From: Aporrectodea caliginosa
Taxonomy: Eukaryota; Annelida; Clitellata; Crassiclitellata; Lumbricidae
Length of the DNA stretch: 64,000 nucleotides
NCBI GenBank assembly: GCA_020284085.1
Contig: JACEVL010000803.1
Location: 62,001 to 126,000, forward strand
Direction of reading: 5' to 3'
Made by a program: the position numbers and the translations under genes. The notes under the pieces are model-generated. The model did no database searches and was not told the origin of the DNA. It saw only the letters and a program-made list of their open reading frames with translations. The stretch's first letter is position 1. The number at the start of each line of letters is the position of its first letter. This document shows positions 1-10,701 of the stretch, in pieces.

Positions 1-770
1 ATGCCGCAGGGTATGTAGAAAGTAACCTATAAATTATATTAATAAATGTTCGATGATGCTGTCGGTGATATACTTCACACACGTCTTAAGAGTTAAGACG
101 CGGCCTGCTTGAAGGATAAATCTTCTGCGGCGGAAATTCCGCCTCAGAAGTACGGTAACATTTTCGACGCAATTCTGCGGCGGAAGACCTTTGTGCATGC
201 GCATTGTTCAAAATGCGGGTAAACCTGTAGGCCTATGTATGAATATAATTATGTACGTATGAATGTATGTACTATGCATTTATGTATGCTTGTAGGCTAT
301 GTATGCACATAATGTATATGTGTGTATTTTGCTTTTCTTTAATTTTTTTTAAGAAACTCATAAAACGCTGACAGAGAACAGATCTGAAAAGATGCGTCTT
401 CACAGAAGGAACAGTTATGTTTGAAAACGAATCGATCAGGGTTGAATTTGCCTCGGGAGGAGAATGTCAACGCCCCAGCCGAAATGAAAAACGTTGTTTG
501 AAGACTGGCGTTTAATAACTAATCCGCTGGGAACTCTCACGACAAAGTTCAATTTCGTTGATAATCCTAGGGTTGAGGCCTAGCTCAAGAACGCGAGGTC
601 AAATTCTAGTGTTGTTTTGCGTTATTGTTTTAATTGATGAAGTTCAGTGTACATGTACAGTTCTGTAATCCATATACAGCAGTTGAGAACTGTTCAGTAC
701 TTACGGATTTTCAGCCCTCCTCAGAATTGTTGAACTGATCCATCAAGTCGAGGTTTGGATTCGGCATTCT
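1..770. other. Non-coding flank, no gene recognised
   Basis: No supported coding region. A short inverted repeat lies at 122-150 (GGCGGAA against TTCCGCC, with flanking CTTCTG/CAGAAG arms). There is also a TATG/TGTA-rich stretch around 236-325. The inverted repeat could be one end of a degraded transposon, but no partner end was found. Confidence 0.4.
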
Positions 771-1199
771 CAGTGGCGTACGGAGCTTAAATGCCGCCCG
801 GGGTGCCGGCCCAAAATGCCGCCCTTTGCGCTTAATTTTGAAAATTTCCGGAAAATTTTCTTTATTACTTTCGGCAAAATTTCTGATGACCTTTTTTTTT
901 TGCTTTTCGAAAACAGATCAGATTTCTCTCCTCATGCTCACCTACTACTAATGCTGTTATACTATAATTGCCGCCCTGTCCTGCGCCAGAGGGCCGCCCC
1001 TCATTACGCCACTGTATGCTATTATTTTTCTTCCTTTCCTTCCTCCTTTGTCTACTTTTATTACTTCCTCTTATAATTTTTCAATTATTTCTCCATTCAC
1101 TCCTTCTTTTATTTTTCTTCAACCCTATTTTGCCGCCTCTGCTCAAGTGCCGCCAGAGGCGACTCGCCCCCTGCCTTCCCCCCCTACGGTACGCCACTG
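771..1199. mobile_element. Non-autonomous hAT MITE (429 bp)
   Basis: The element starts CAGTGGCGTACGGAG and ends CGGTACGCCACTG, an inverted terminal pair of the CAGTGGCG type known for hAT transposons. It is flanked by a perfect 8-bp direct repeat GGCATTCT (763-770 and 1200-1207), the target-site length made by hAT transposases. Subterminal GCCGCCC motifs recur near both ends. It encodes no transposase; the open frames across it are not credible proteins. Confidence 0.85.
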
Positions 1200-1207
1200 G
1201 GCATTCT

Positions 1208-2090
1208 GACTCACACACAAACACACACAAAAACACACGAACTCACGCACAAACATACACACATATACACACGCATTTTATCGTAAATCTCTTAATTATT
1301 ATTCTCAATGCATACATACCTATGTACATATATAGCCTAAACATGCATAGCCTACACGCATGCAAACATACATGATGACATCCATTCATGAAAATATATA
1401 GCATTTATCATATCGTATCGTTTCTGATATAATTAATTTATAAAGCGTCTCTCACAGAATAACTATTCTTAGCACGGAAGCCCCGGGAAAACAAACGCCT
1501 TTAAAGAGCGCGATACCGATGGGGTACAACCAGTCATTAGTTTAGCCCTGGCCCCTTAGTGAGTGGAAAGGTCATTCCAAATGGAGAGACCCAGACCCTG
1601 TTGGGCCAGAACAGTCCTAGTCCTATAGGAACAAAGAGATCAAGCCGATCTGAAGAGCGCAAAGAGCATGCACTGTATGCGAGCAAGAATTCATTTTGCT
1701 TACCCGGTACTTACACAAGGTCTAACATATACATCCTTACATAGACAGACATGAACATTCATACATGCGTACGTGCAAACTCACTTTGAATGAAGTGCTA
1801 ATTCTCAGTCATAGCGAAAGTATCTGAGGCATGCACGAGGTGTTGAGTATAATTTATTGTATTCATGACTGAGATGATCTATGTGGCCATTTCTGGCACG
1901 CACCTGCGATTCGTTGGCGGGCTTAGGGGAAAGAGCAGACGATAGGAAAACAATCAACAAAATTAATGGCTGTTATCATTGGTATGTCATTGACTGATTT
2001 CGTTGGAAGCACTAGGCGTCGAAACTTAACTCCGAACGCTGCAATTGACAATGGAGATGAACCAATGTAGCAGTAAATGTTTCAGGCAAT
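1208..2090. other. CA-rich tract and unassigned sequence
   Basis: A CA-rich tract lies at about 1210-1275, followed by CATA/TATG-rich sequence to about 1380. From there to 2090 I see no coding signal, recognisable repeat or RNA gene. Confidence 0.4.
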
Positions 2091-2099
2091 TGTGACCAT

Positions 2100-2520
2100 T
2101 ACGATGATGATCACGACGACAACGATGATGACTATGATGACGGGTATGACGGGAGGAAAGAGCACGCTCATAGAAGATGAGGATGAAAAGAAGAAGAGGA
2201 TAAGAAGAAGAGGAATGCAAGAAAGAAGATGGAGAAGATCAATAGCAACAGGAAGTAGTTGAAGAAAAAAGAAGGAAAAAAGAGAAGAGGAAGAAGAAGA
2301 ACAAGAAGAACAAGAACAAGAAGAAGAACAAGAACAAGAAGAAAAAGAAGAAGAATGAGATGAAGAATGAGGAGAAGAATGAGAAGAAGAAAAATTAGAA
2401 GAAGAAAAACGAGAAGAAGAAGAATGAGAAGAAGAATGAGAAGAAAAATGAGAAGAAGAAGAATGAGAAGAAAGGAAGAAGAAGAAAAAAGAAGAAGAAA
2501 GAAGAAAGAAGAAGAAGAAT
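2100..2520. repeat. ATG/ACG trinucleotide run and GAA-rich polypurine tract
   Basis: About 2100-2150 is a degenerate GATGAT/ACGACG run. From about 2170 to 2518 the plus strand is almost entirely purine, dominated by GAA/AAG triplets with interspersed GAGAATGA. The Leu-rich minus-strand and Lys/Glu-rich plus-strand open frames are artefacts of this composition. Long mirror-like polypurine tracts can form triplex DNA; that is general knowledge, not something seen here. Confidence 0.85.
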
Positions 2521-2987
2521 ACTTCAGCAAATAGCGATACACTTTTCTGTCATCCTTGCCCCATTTCTCTGTCTTCCAATCCTCCTACGGTCTATAGTAT
2601 TCTCCATATCATTCTCGCCTTTTCCGTGATTTCCATACCACAACTGGAATTCAAATTACGAAATTAATCAGCTGACAAATTACTTGTAGTCGTCGCCGCC
2701 AAAAAACGTGCCAAGAAGATTATTCTGAGCGCTTGACAATAAAAACATTCGTTACATACAATATAGTATAAACGAATTAAATGTAATTCGGTAATATATT
2801 GTGTGAGCGGCGCCTTTCATCTCGTATCTCGACTCGTCAGAATGATCCTTCTAGTGTTCCGCTTAATCGATACTTTATCACGAGCCGACCACGAGTCTTC
2901 ATCCCAGGGAACACACCGAACCGATTATATGCTCACCCAATCCACATACACTACCAGACTCAAAATCCTCCTTTCATACGTTTATTC

Positions 2988-2989
<2 letters not shown>

Positions 2990-3030
<41 letters not shown>
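2990..3030. repeat. (TA)n microsatellite
   Basis: About 20 uninterrupted TA dinucleotides, immediately beside the 3' end of the LINE fragment that follows. Confidence 0.95.
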
Positions 3031-3033
<3 letters not shown>

Positions 3034-3104
3034 GAAGGCATAATCTATACATGCATAGTATACATATCCATACGCACATGTATACGTGCATACATAAATG
3101 TATT

Positions 3105-4165
3105 TCTTTTCTTTAAGTTCTCTGCCCTTCGGCAGGTTCCAACTTTCAATGACGCCACTCTTCTCTGTGCTGTGCTTTTTCCTTTAATTCGCTGTAACCG
3201 TCGGCCATCCATCCCAGCATCATCTGCCTCGGTCTTCCCCTCCCTCTTTTCCCTACCATTCTCCCTTAATTCTATGATTTCTTTCAGGAGGGAGTCTCCT
3301 CTTAATACGTGCCCCACCCAGTTCTTCTGTCTTTCTCTTATTGTTGTTATTAGCGATCGTTTTTCATCAACCATTTGTAGTACCTCGTCGTTCGTTATAT
3401 GCTCAGTCCAGCTCACCTTCTCCATCCTTCTCCAGATCCACATCTCAAAAGCTTCTAATTTCTTTATCTCATCTTTCCTGATGGTCCAGGTCTCTGACCC
3501 ATATAGTGCCACACCCCATACCAGTGTTTTGACCAGTCTTTTCTTTAGGCTTTTATTTAGCCCTCCTCTCAACAATTCTCCTCTTTTCATGAAAGCATCT
3601 TTACCCAGTGCTATTCTTCGTTTCACGTCGCTTTGACACCTTGCATCTGTTGTTATCATGCTTCCCAAGTAACAAAAGCTCTTGACCTGTTCCACCTCCT
3701 CACCGTTGATTTTTATTTTCTCTGTTACCTCCCCCTCCTCTCGGCTTATCCTCATACTCTTTGTCTTTCCAATGTTTATTTTCATGTTGTATATGTCTTT
3801 GAGGTCAGATTTAATTTGTCCATCATCTTCTGTAGACCTGCCTGTGTCGTCGCCAACATTGCTTGATCGTCAGCAAATCTTAAGGCTTTTATAAGTCTTC
3901 CTCCTACCTTTACTCCTTCTTCTATCTCCTCCATTGCCTCCTGTATTAGCTCCTCTATATATATATATATGTTAAAGAGGAGTGGTGATAGAGGACATCC
4001 TTGTCTTACTCCCCTTCCAATTTCTCCTACCTCTGAACATTCTCCATCTATTCTTATCTTTACTTGCTGGTTCATATAGAGGTTCCCTATAAGCCTCCTA
4101 TCTTTCCAGTCGATTCCTCTTCGTCTCAGTGCAGTCATCAGCTTCCTCCAATCATAAATGTATAA
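3105..4165 (-). pseudogene. LINE reverse transcriptase fragment, frameshifted
   Basis: Two overlapping minus-strand frames form the C-terminal half of a non-LTR reverse transcriptase. The upstream frame (about 4165-3790) reads GVRQGCPLSPLLFNIY and then LRFADDQAML, which are RT motifs B and C with the catalytic Asp pair. The downstream frame (about 3785-3105) continues with KINIGKTKSM, FCYLGSMITT, LYGSETWTIRK and NWVGHVLRGD, the conserved tail of this LINE type. The frames are joined by a one-base shift near 3790. The N-terminal half and endonuclease are missing, and an AT dinucleotide run sits inside the RT coding sequence (about 3955-3970). It is a dead fragment; I cannot assign the clade without a search. 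Confidence 0.85.
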
Positions 4166-4517
4166 TTGCATATAATTATATATACATGCACACATAATTA
4201 TAGTGATATGTAAGCTTACATATATAAATACATACATGCATACGTGCGTGCATGTATACAAACATACGTGCATAAGTTATGTGTAATACCTATAGTGTAA
4301 TCGGTTCCTTACTCAATACATGCGTGCTTACTTGAAGCATTAAATGCATAATTTACTGTATGTGATTCACTCTGATCAAAATCATGAATTTGAAAATGAC
4401 GTATAAACAATGTCTCGTTTGGTTCTCTTAATTACAACCATAAGATGCCAGTCAGGCGAGCATCTAACTTACAAAAGTTTCACACTAAGTATATATGTAC
4501 AACTAAATTGACTCATA

Positions 4518-4800
4518 GTTGACTCATAGTGCTGAACTGCATTCTTCTCCTGTTGAGGCTGCTGGACATAATTATTGAAGTATACACTGTTGATACTATA
4601 TATAACTCTACATATGATTTACTTATAATGTTGAGGTGCAAGTTATAACATATGTGATTCGAAGTTGACTCATAGTACTGAACTGCATTCTTCTCCTGAT
4701 CAGGCTGCTGGACATATTGCCTAAGTTAGGAGCTATGAAAGAGTCTATACTGGACGGTATTGGACATGGTGTTTAAGATAGTCTGTCAACTGTGGAATTA
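4518..4800 (+). promoter_or_regulatory. Tandemly repeated LINE 5' UTR monomer
   Basis: A block starting GTTGACTCATAGTGCTGAAC at 4518 recurs starting at 4664 (GTTGACTCATAGTACTGAAC). Both are followed by GCATTCTTCTCCTG and GGCTGCTGGACATA, giving a period of 146 bp. Tandem 5' monomers act as promoters in some other LINEs. A promoter role here is inference. Confidence 0.55.
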
Positions 4801-7800
4801 TGAAGGTGTCTATGTGCGGTGCAATTCAATTCGATTCTCTTTTTTTAATGATTATTTCACTTTTCTTCTTTTTTCCTCTCCGTTTACTGAACTGCTGATG
4901 ATCTTTGATGATGAGCGTGTGACACGTGAATGCAGAGCTGAACAAAAGCACAAGTTTAGTATAAGAAGGTTATCTATAAAGCATATTATATAGAATATTG
5001 CACCTTAAGTTTTCAGGTCGACAAAACTCGACACACTTTCAGTTAGCTAGTTTGTTGGGTTGAGAACCACTATTGTTTTTATTCGCAGACCGCATTACGC
5101 TAATAACTTTATGTGGCAATGTTGAGCAAATAGTTATATAGCCTGAGGTGCTAACATGTTCTGTTATGTTGAACTAAGAAACTGGTGGTATAAGAAAACT
5201 ACTTAAACAGCATATGATATACATTGTGTACTTAAGTTAAAGTGGACAAATTTGGCTCGTTTTTTTCTCTTCAGTTGGTTGGATTATGAACTACCACTGA
5301 ACTTTTATTTGTGGACTTGGTACTGACAATCTTTTTCTTTTTTTTATATTTTTTATTAGATTTACATTTTTCTTGCTGATAAAATAACATGAATACTTTT
5401 GTGCAAAGCACTGAAATAAACTCTTGCTGCGTGTGCTCGTCCAATATAAATCAGAGAGAAGAGACTGGAACCTATAACATCCATGGGAGAACCCATAATC
5501 TATCCTGCCCTATCCATAAGACCCTGCAAAACTCACGAGACCAGAACTATGAATGTGTTAATACAAATCAGACAGCCAGTGTTATCACTGATACATCCCT
5601 AACGGAGTCTGATTCTGATACTTCTATACTAACAGATACCACATATAGCAAATTTCCAACACTCCAACTATATAAAACAGAGGAATCCAATAAATATCTC
5701 ATTAATAACAGCGACCTAGATCCTGACCAGAATTACTTCTCTGACTTAATAAAGGAAAGTAAGTACTATGGACTGTCCCAACTCTCCCAACAACTGAATC
5801 TAGAAACACCCCTCTTTAGTCTTATGCACATAAACTCCAGGAGCATTACACACAAGCTGGTTGACATACAAATTCTTTTACAACACTTACCTATTTCAAT
5901 CTTAGCAGTAACCGAGACCTGGCTGAATGATTCTATGGCAGATTCCATCTTCATTCCAGGTTACACCTTTGTCTATGAGAACAGAGTTGGGGGACAAGGT
6001 GGAGGAGTAGGAATTTTTGTTAGGAATGGAATTGACTTTAATAGAGTGACAAACCTAGGCTCCTCAACTTCATTTGAAAGCCTATTTATAAATTTACCTC
6101 ATAAAAAAGCAAGGATATGATGGTAGGTGTTATATACAGACCACCAGGTCTTAATTTGAACACCTTTAACTCTGAGTTTGGTGTGTTAATTGATTCCATA
6201 AGTAGCAAAATACATACCAACAAACGGCTATTCCTGCTTGGTGACTATAATATTGATCTGTTTGCTCATGACTTCCACACCCCTACTCAAGACTTTATCG
6301 AAAATATGACATCCCATCATCTTATTCCTTTAATACATCATCCAACTAGAATTACCACCTCAACCAATACATTAATTGACAACATTTTTACCAATACTGC
6401 TGATACAATAATTAACTCTGCAATACTAATTAACGACATGACAGACCACTTACCCATAATTACTTGGACCCACAATGAATCTCACTCAAACAACATCACA
6501 CCCAAACCTGAATTAACTAGGACTGTAACGCCAGAAACGATTGCTGAATTTAAAATTCTATTAACTAGGGTTGACTGGAATCCAGTTTATAGACTATGCA
6601 TGGAGGACAACACTGACCTAGCTTACTTAACCTTCATAAATATCATAAAATCGAATTATGACATAGCCTTTCCTTTAAGAGCCAGGCAATACACCAAAAA
6701 AAAACCCCACAACACCCATGGATGACTACTGGCCTGATGAAATCAACCTTAAAAAAAGAAAAGCTTTATGTAAAGTACATTAAGAACCCTACTTTAAAAA
6801 ATAAGGAAATCTTTATAAAGTATCGAAATAAATACAAAACAATTCGAATAAAATTAGAACAGGAATACTACTCAAATGAATTCTCTAAGAACACTGGTGA
6901 CATAAAGAAAACTTGGCAACTAATTAAATCCATTATAAATGCTCAAGAAACAAACCTACCAATTAAGGAATTAAAAATCAATGATATCACAGTCGAAGAT
7001 CCCAAAATTATAGCTGAAAAATTCAATACTTATTTCATTGAACTACCAAAATCACTATCACTCAAAATTCCTAAAGCCACCAAATCATTCCACAGCTTTA
7101 TGCCTTCCTCAACGTTGAACTCAATGGTTGTTTTACCAACGGATGTGCAAGAACTCCTGACTATAAATAAGACCCTAAAACCTACTCATAGCTCTGGATC
7201 AGATGGACTTAATCCCCAAATATTATCACCTCTGTTGAACTTGTTTGCCCTGCCACTAGCAGAACTGATCAACTGTTCGTTTAGAAATGGAGTGGTCCCC
7301 CTTGAAATAAAAAAGGCCAAGGTTACACCAATACACAAACAAGGCATAAAATCGGAAATTTCTAATTATAGACCAATATCAGTTCTGACATACTTCTCAA
7401 AATTTTTTGAGCGTGCAATGTACAATCGACTCTTTTCCTTCATAACGCACAATAAACTTCTATATCCCCTTCAACATGGATTTCAGCCAGGACACTCTAC
7501 CTCCATGTCTCTACTTGACATACAAGACCAAATATCCAAAGCTATTGACAATAATGAATTTTCCATTGGAATATTTTTAGATCTAGCTAAAGCGTTTGAT
7601 ACGGTGAATCACAAAATTCTTATAGCTAAATTAGAGCATTATGGAGTTAGGAATATAGCTCTAGACTGGTTTAAAAGTTATCTAAGCCCCCGCTATCAAC
7701 AAGTGTCATGTAACGGTAACCTCTCATCTCTTCAACTTATTCTTTTTGGTGTTCCCCAAGGGTCGATACTTGGGCCTCTACTATTTCTTATCTATATCAA

Positions 7801-8572
7801 TGACTTACCTAATTCATCATCACTCCTACACTTTATATTATTTGCAGACGATACCAATGCCTTTGCTACACACGCCTCATATGACCACCTAATATCATTG
7901 GTAAATGACGAACTGATCCTGGCTTCAGACTGGTTTAAGGCAAACATGTTGTCGCTTAATCTATCCAAAACTAATTGCATAATATTTAGGAACCCAAAAA
8001 AGTTAATTCCAAGCTCGAATAAAAAAGTTACAATTGAAGACATGATAATCCCTGTAGTCTCAACCACAAAATTCCTAGGAGTTCATATAGACCAACATTT
8101 GAAGTGGAACACGCACATCTTAGAAATCAATAAAAAAATCTCAAAAAACATAGGAATACTTAGAAGAATATCTTACCTGATTCCACCACATGTTCTACGT
8201 CAATTATACCTTACACTGATATATCCCTACTTAACATATTGTAATCTTGTCTGGACTTCCACTTATGATAACCATCTACAAAGCCTAATAATACTCCAGA
8301 AAAAAGCCATAAGACTAATTACAAAAACATCATATAATACACATACAAAACCCCTCTTCCTAGAACTTAATCTTTTAAATATTAACCAAATTAAACTAAC
8401 TCAAACACTAGAATTTATGTATAAGTATAAAAATAACCTGCTGCCATCTGCCTTTGTATCATACTTTCCTACACCAGAACATTCATACATTACTAGAAGT
8501 AACAGTGAATATACAAGCATTTACCCAAGAACTAACACCCGGAAATTCTCCATCAAATATCAGGGTCCACTA

Positions 8573-9628
8573 CTAAGCTTGGGTGCCGGATGGGTCGCCT
8601 TGTCGGTCTCGACCTCGGCTTACCCCAAAACTTAGTGTGTTTTCCCACTGAGAGGTAGACAGGCTTTCTCCTCTGGCGCCCGCCATCGGTGAGGGGCTCT
8701 GGCTTCCATGCGCCAGGGAATGCTGTCCACCTTCAGTGGGCAGTTGGTTCACTCGAGCCAGGTCGGGCGCTACTCCGCTCTGTTGAGTTACCCGAGTTAC
8801 TGCAACCCCATCTGGACCGGTCACGTGATGGGTGGAAGATGACCCAGGGTCTGGCAATTCCCTTTCAAAAGAGGAGGGTACATGCAAAGGAAATCCTGCA
8901 TTGTGCAGTGCAAGGTAATCTGGACGCCGCTTACCTTGCAGTCGTTTGCTAACCCTTACCCCAGGCTGAGCTGCACTGGCTTCCCATCCCTGTCCATCTT
9001 CCTGTCCATCATTTATCCCCGAGGTGTCAGTGGTAAATGCATACGGGGTTGCTCCTGATTGGTGGTCAGATACCGATACTTTCGATCGATATGGGTTCGA
9101 ACTCCGGTCTCTATCTCCCTCACCTATTTCCACTTCTTCCCTCCTCTGTATAGCCTCAATGAGACGGTTAACGCTATCGTTACTGTCAGATTGGGTGTAA
9201 ATCACCGAACCGATAATATCCTCAGCCTTATTCTGCCTTTTTCTCATGTCCTCTTGCTTTTCTGTTAGTTCATTTACTCGTCTCGTCAAGTCGGTTAATC
9301 CATCTGTCAAGTCCTGTTGTCCGGTTAACATATCACGTAGTTTCATCGTCAAATCTCTCTGACCTCTACTCAACTCTGTCTGTCCATCCGACATCTCCCT
9401 CAATCTGCCTGTCACATCTTTCTGTCCTTTATTTAAGTCATTTTGCCCTTTCGACATATCTGTAAGTCGAGTCGACACTTCTCCAAAACTCTGCTCCATC
9501 CTACTTAAAATCAAATCTAACCCCGATAATGGTAAGTCCTTGGGCAACCTTTCCTGACCCTTACTTTGCATAGTTCCTTCTTCTTCTTCTTCAAATAAAC
9601 CCTCCATAGACGGAGACAGACGAGACAT
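8573..9628 (-). CDS. Coiled-coil gag-like protein, 351 aa, C-terminus cut by insertion boundary
   Basis: No domain was recognised with certainty. Residues 1-35 are acidic and polar (EEEEEG). Residues about 36-140 form a coiled coil with three consecutive 21-residue repeats, each three heptads: TDMSKGQNDLNKGQKDVTGRL, then REMSDGQTELSRGQRDLTMKL and RDMLTGQQDLTDGLTDLTRRV in abbreviated form DM..GQ.DL..G..DLT..L. Residues about 140-351 are low-complexity, Ser/Gly/Pro-rich and lack hydrophobic core segments. There is no CCHC knuckle, protease or RT. The TAG stop (8573-8575) lies across the insertion boundary and is supplied largely by LINE sequence, so the natural protein was longer. A retrotransposon gag N-terminus is my best reading, by inference from the coiled coil and leader. 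Confidence 0.5.
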   Translation of the reverse strand: MSRLSPSMEGLFEEEEEGTMQSKGQERLPKDLPLSGLDLILSRMEQSFGEVSTRLTDMSKGQNDLNKGQKDVTGRLREMSDGQTELSRGQRDLTMKLRDMLTGQQDLTDGLTDLTRRVNELTEKQEDMRKRQNKAEDIIGSVIYTQSDSNDSVNRLIEAIQRREEVEIGEGDRDRSSNPYRSKVSVSDHQSGATPYAFTTDTSGINDGQEDGQGWEASAAQPGVRVSKRLQGKRRPDYLALHNAGFPLHVPSSFERELPDPGSSSTHHVTGPDGVAVTRVTQQSGVAPDLARVNQLPTEGGQHSLAHGSQSPSPMAGARGESLSTSQWENTLSFGVSRGRDRQGDPSGTQA

Positions 9629-10701
9629 GATTTTTAGATTATATTATTAAAGCATTGACAATATACTGATGATTTTAGATATCTTAAACTAAGTTAGATT
9701 ACAGCTATACGAATTCTGTCTCTAGATTTTGAATACTAATTAGGTTTCTGTTTATCTTTTATGTTTATCCTATAGAAATAATTTTATGCAGCCAATTGAT
9801 TATTCAGATCTACTTAACATTCATGGGTCCCCTCAGACTTGGGCGGGTTAGGCAGCGGAAGGCGGTCGCAGTCTGGGCGTTGGCCGAGAGTGCTCGGCTC
9901 ACAGCGGTAGAAGTGATCGAGGGAAAATCCGTTGTAAGTTTTCCGTCGTAACGCGTCGCCTGAACTCAGCTGAGACCGATTCACAATAGACAGACACTTA
10001 TATTCCAGTCTGGCACTTTTCTTTATCGAACTTTCGGCATTTGCGCACAGAATTCAGATCCGTCTTTCATGAAATTGAATTATATCCTCCATTCGAACAG
10101 ACTTCGATATTCACGAATATAAACTACACCACGCACAATTCTTTCCTTTCTTTACCTACGATGCCTCACGATCAGACACATCAGTCGCTTGCTATCGCTT
10201 TACGGTATATATACATTCGACGATTTACACAACTAGTCGAATATTCCACAGACACAATTATATCCAGTCTTCCACGTCCAAACCTAGGCGAATCTCTAAT
10301 TACACCGTTCTCGGTTTTACGTCGAAGAATTTCACTCGCTTTACACTCGTCGCATTCGACATCAAACGATACGCTCTCACTCGCTCGTTTCACGATACAC
10401 GGCCGACGTTTTACGTGGTAGGTCGGTAATTTCCACGGGCAACAGAATCCTTCTTTTCGACGTTGAAGTCACCTGTTAATCCGACAGGACTTTCACGTTT
10501 TAAGATTTCTCAGGACTGCGCAAATTGCGGTCGTTGGACAGTTATTTTATAGGACGCTCCGTCGGTTGCAGCCTGCAGACGGGTCGCTCCAGCCAATCAG
10601 CGGCCTCGCACCTACAGCTGTGTTTTGCTGCGACTGGGCGTCGGTTTTGGCAGCAGTGATGATGATGGCAATACTCAGGGAATATTTTTAGAAAATATTC
10701 A
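8575..10701 (-). mobile_element. Gag-like retroelement or captured cDNA inserted in the LINE
   Basis: This 2127-bp block splits the LINE's last codons (CAG GGT CCA CTA CT, resuming at CTA CTT TGG). It is flanked by a 7-bp direct repeat CACTACT (8568-8574 and 10702-10708), so it is a true insertion. Read on the minus strand, it starts TGAATATTTTC, has about 1.07 kb of non-coding leader with a TATA box, then a long ORF that is still open at the element's far edge. I find no pair of terminal repeats and no clear tRNA primer site. It looks like the 5' end of an LTR-type element (leader plus gag N-terminus) without pol. Alternatives are cDNA capture at a staggered break or an unknown non-autonomous element. 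Confidence 0.65.
10544..10551 (-). promoter_or_regulatory. TATA box of the gag-like element
   Basis: TATAAAAT on the minus strand, about 150 bp inside the element's 5' end and about 915 bp upstream of the gag-like ATG at 9628. The position suits an LTR-type internal promoter; no transcription start can be shown. Confidence 0.4.

Noticed and set aside
2168..2542. 124-residue Leu/Ser-rich minus-strand frame
   Set aside because: It is the translation of the GAA-rich purine tract's complement; composition artefact.
2803..3636. 277-residue plus-strand frame
   Set aside because: It runs through a (TA)n microsatellite (IYIYIYIY) and antisense to the LINE RT fragment; shadow of the real minus-strand frame.
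9629..10701. Complete LTR of a retrovirus-like element
   Set aside because: A TATA box and a TG start are visible, but there is no second copy of the repeat and no convincing tRNA primer site, so I describe it only as a leader.
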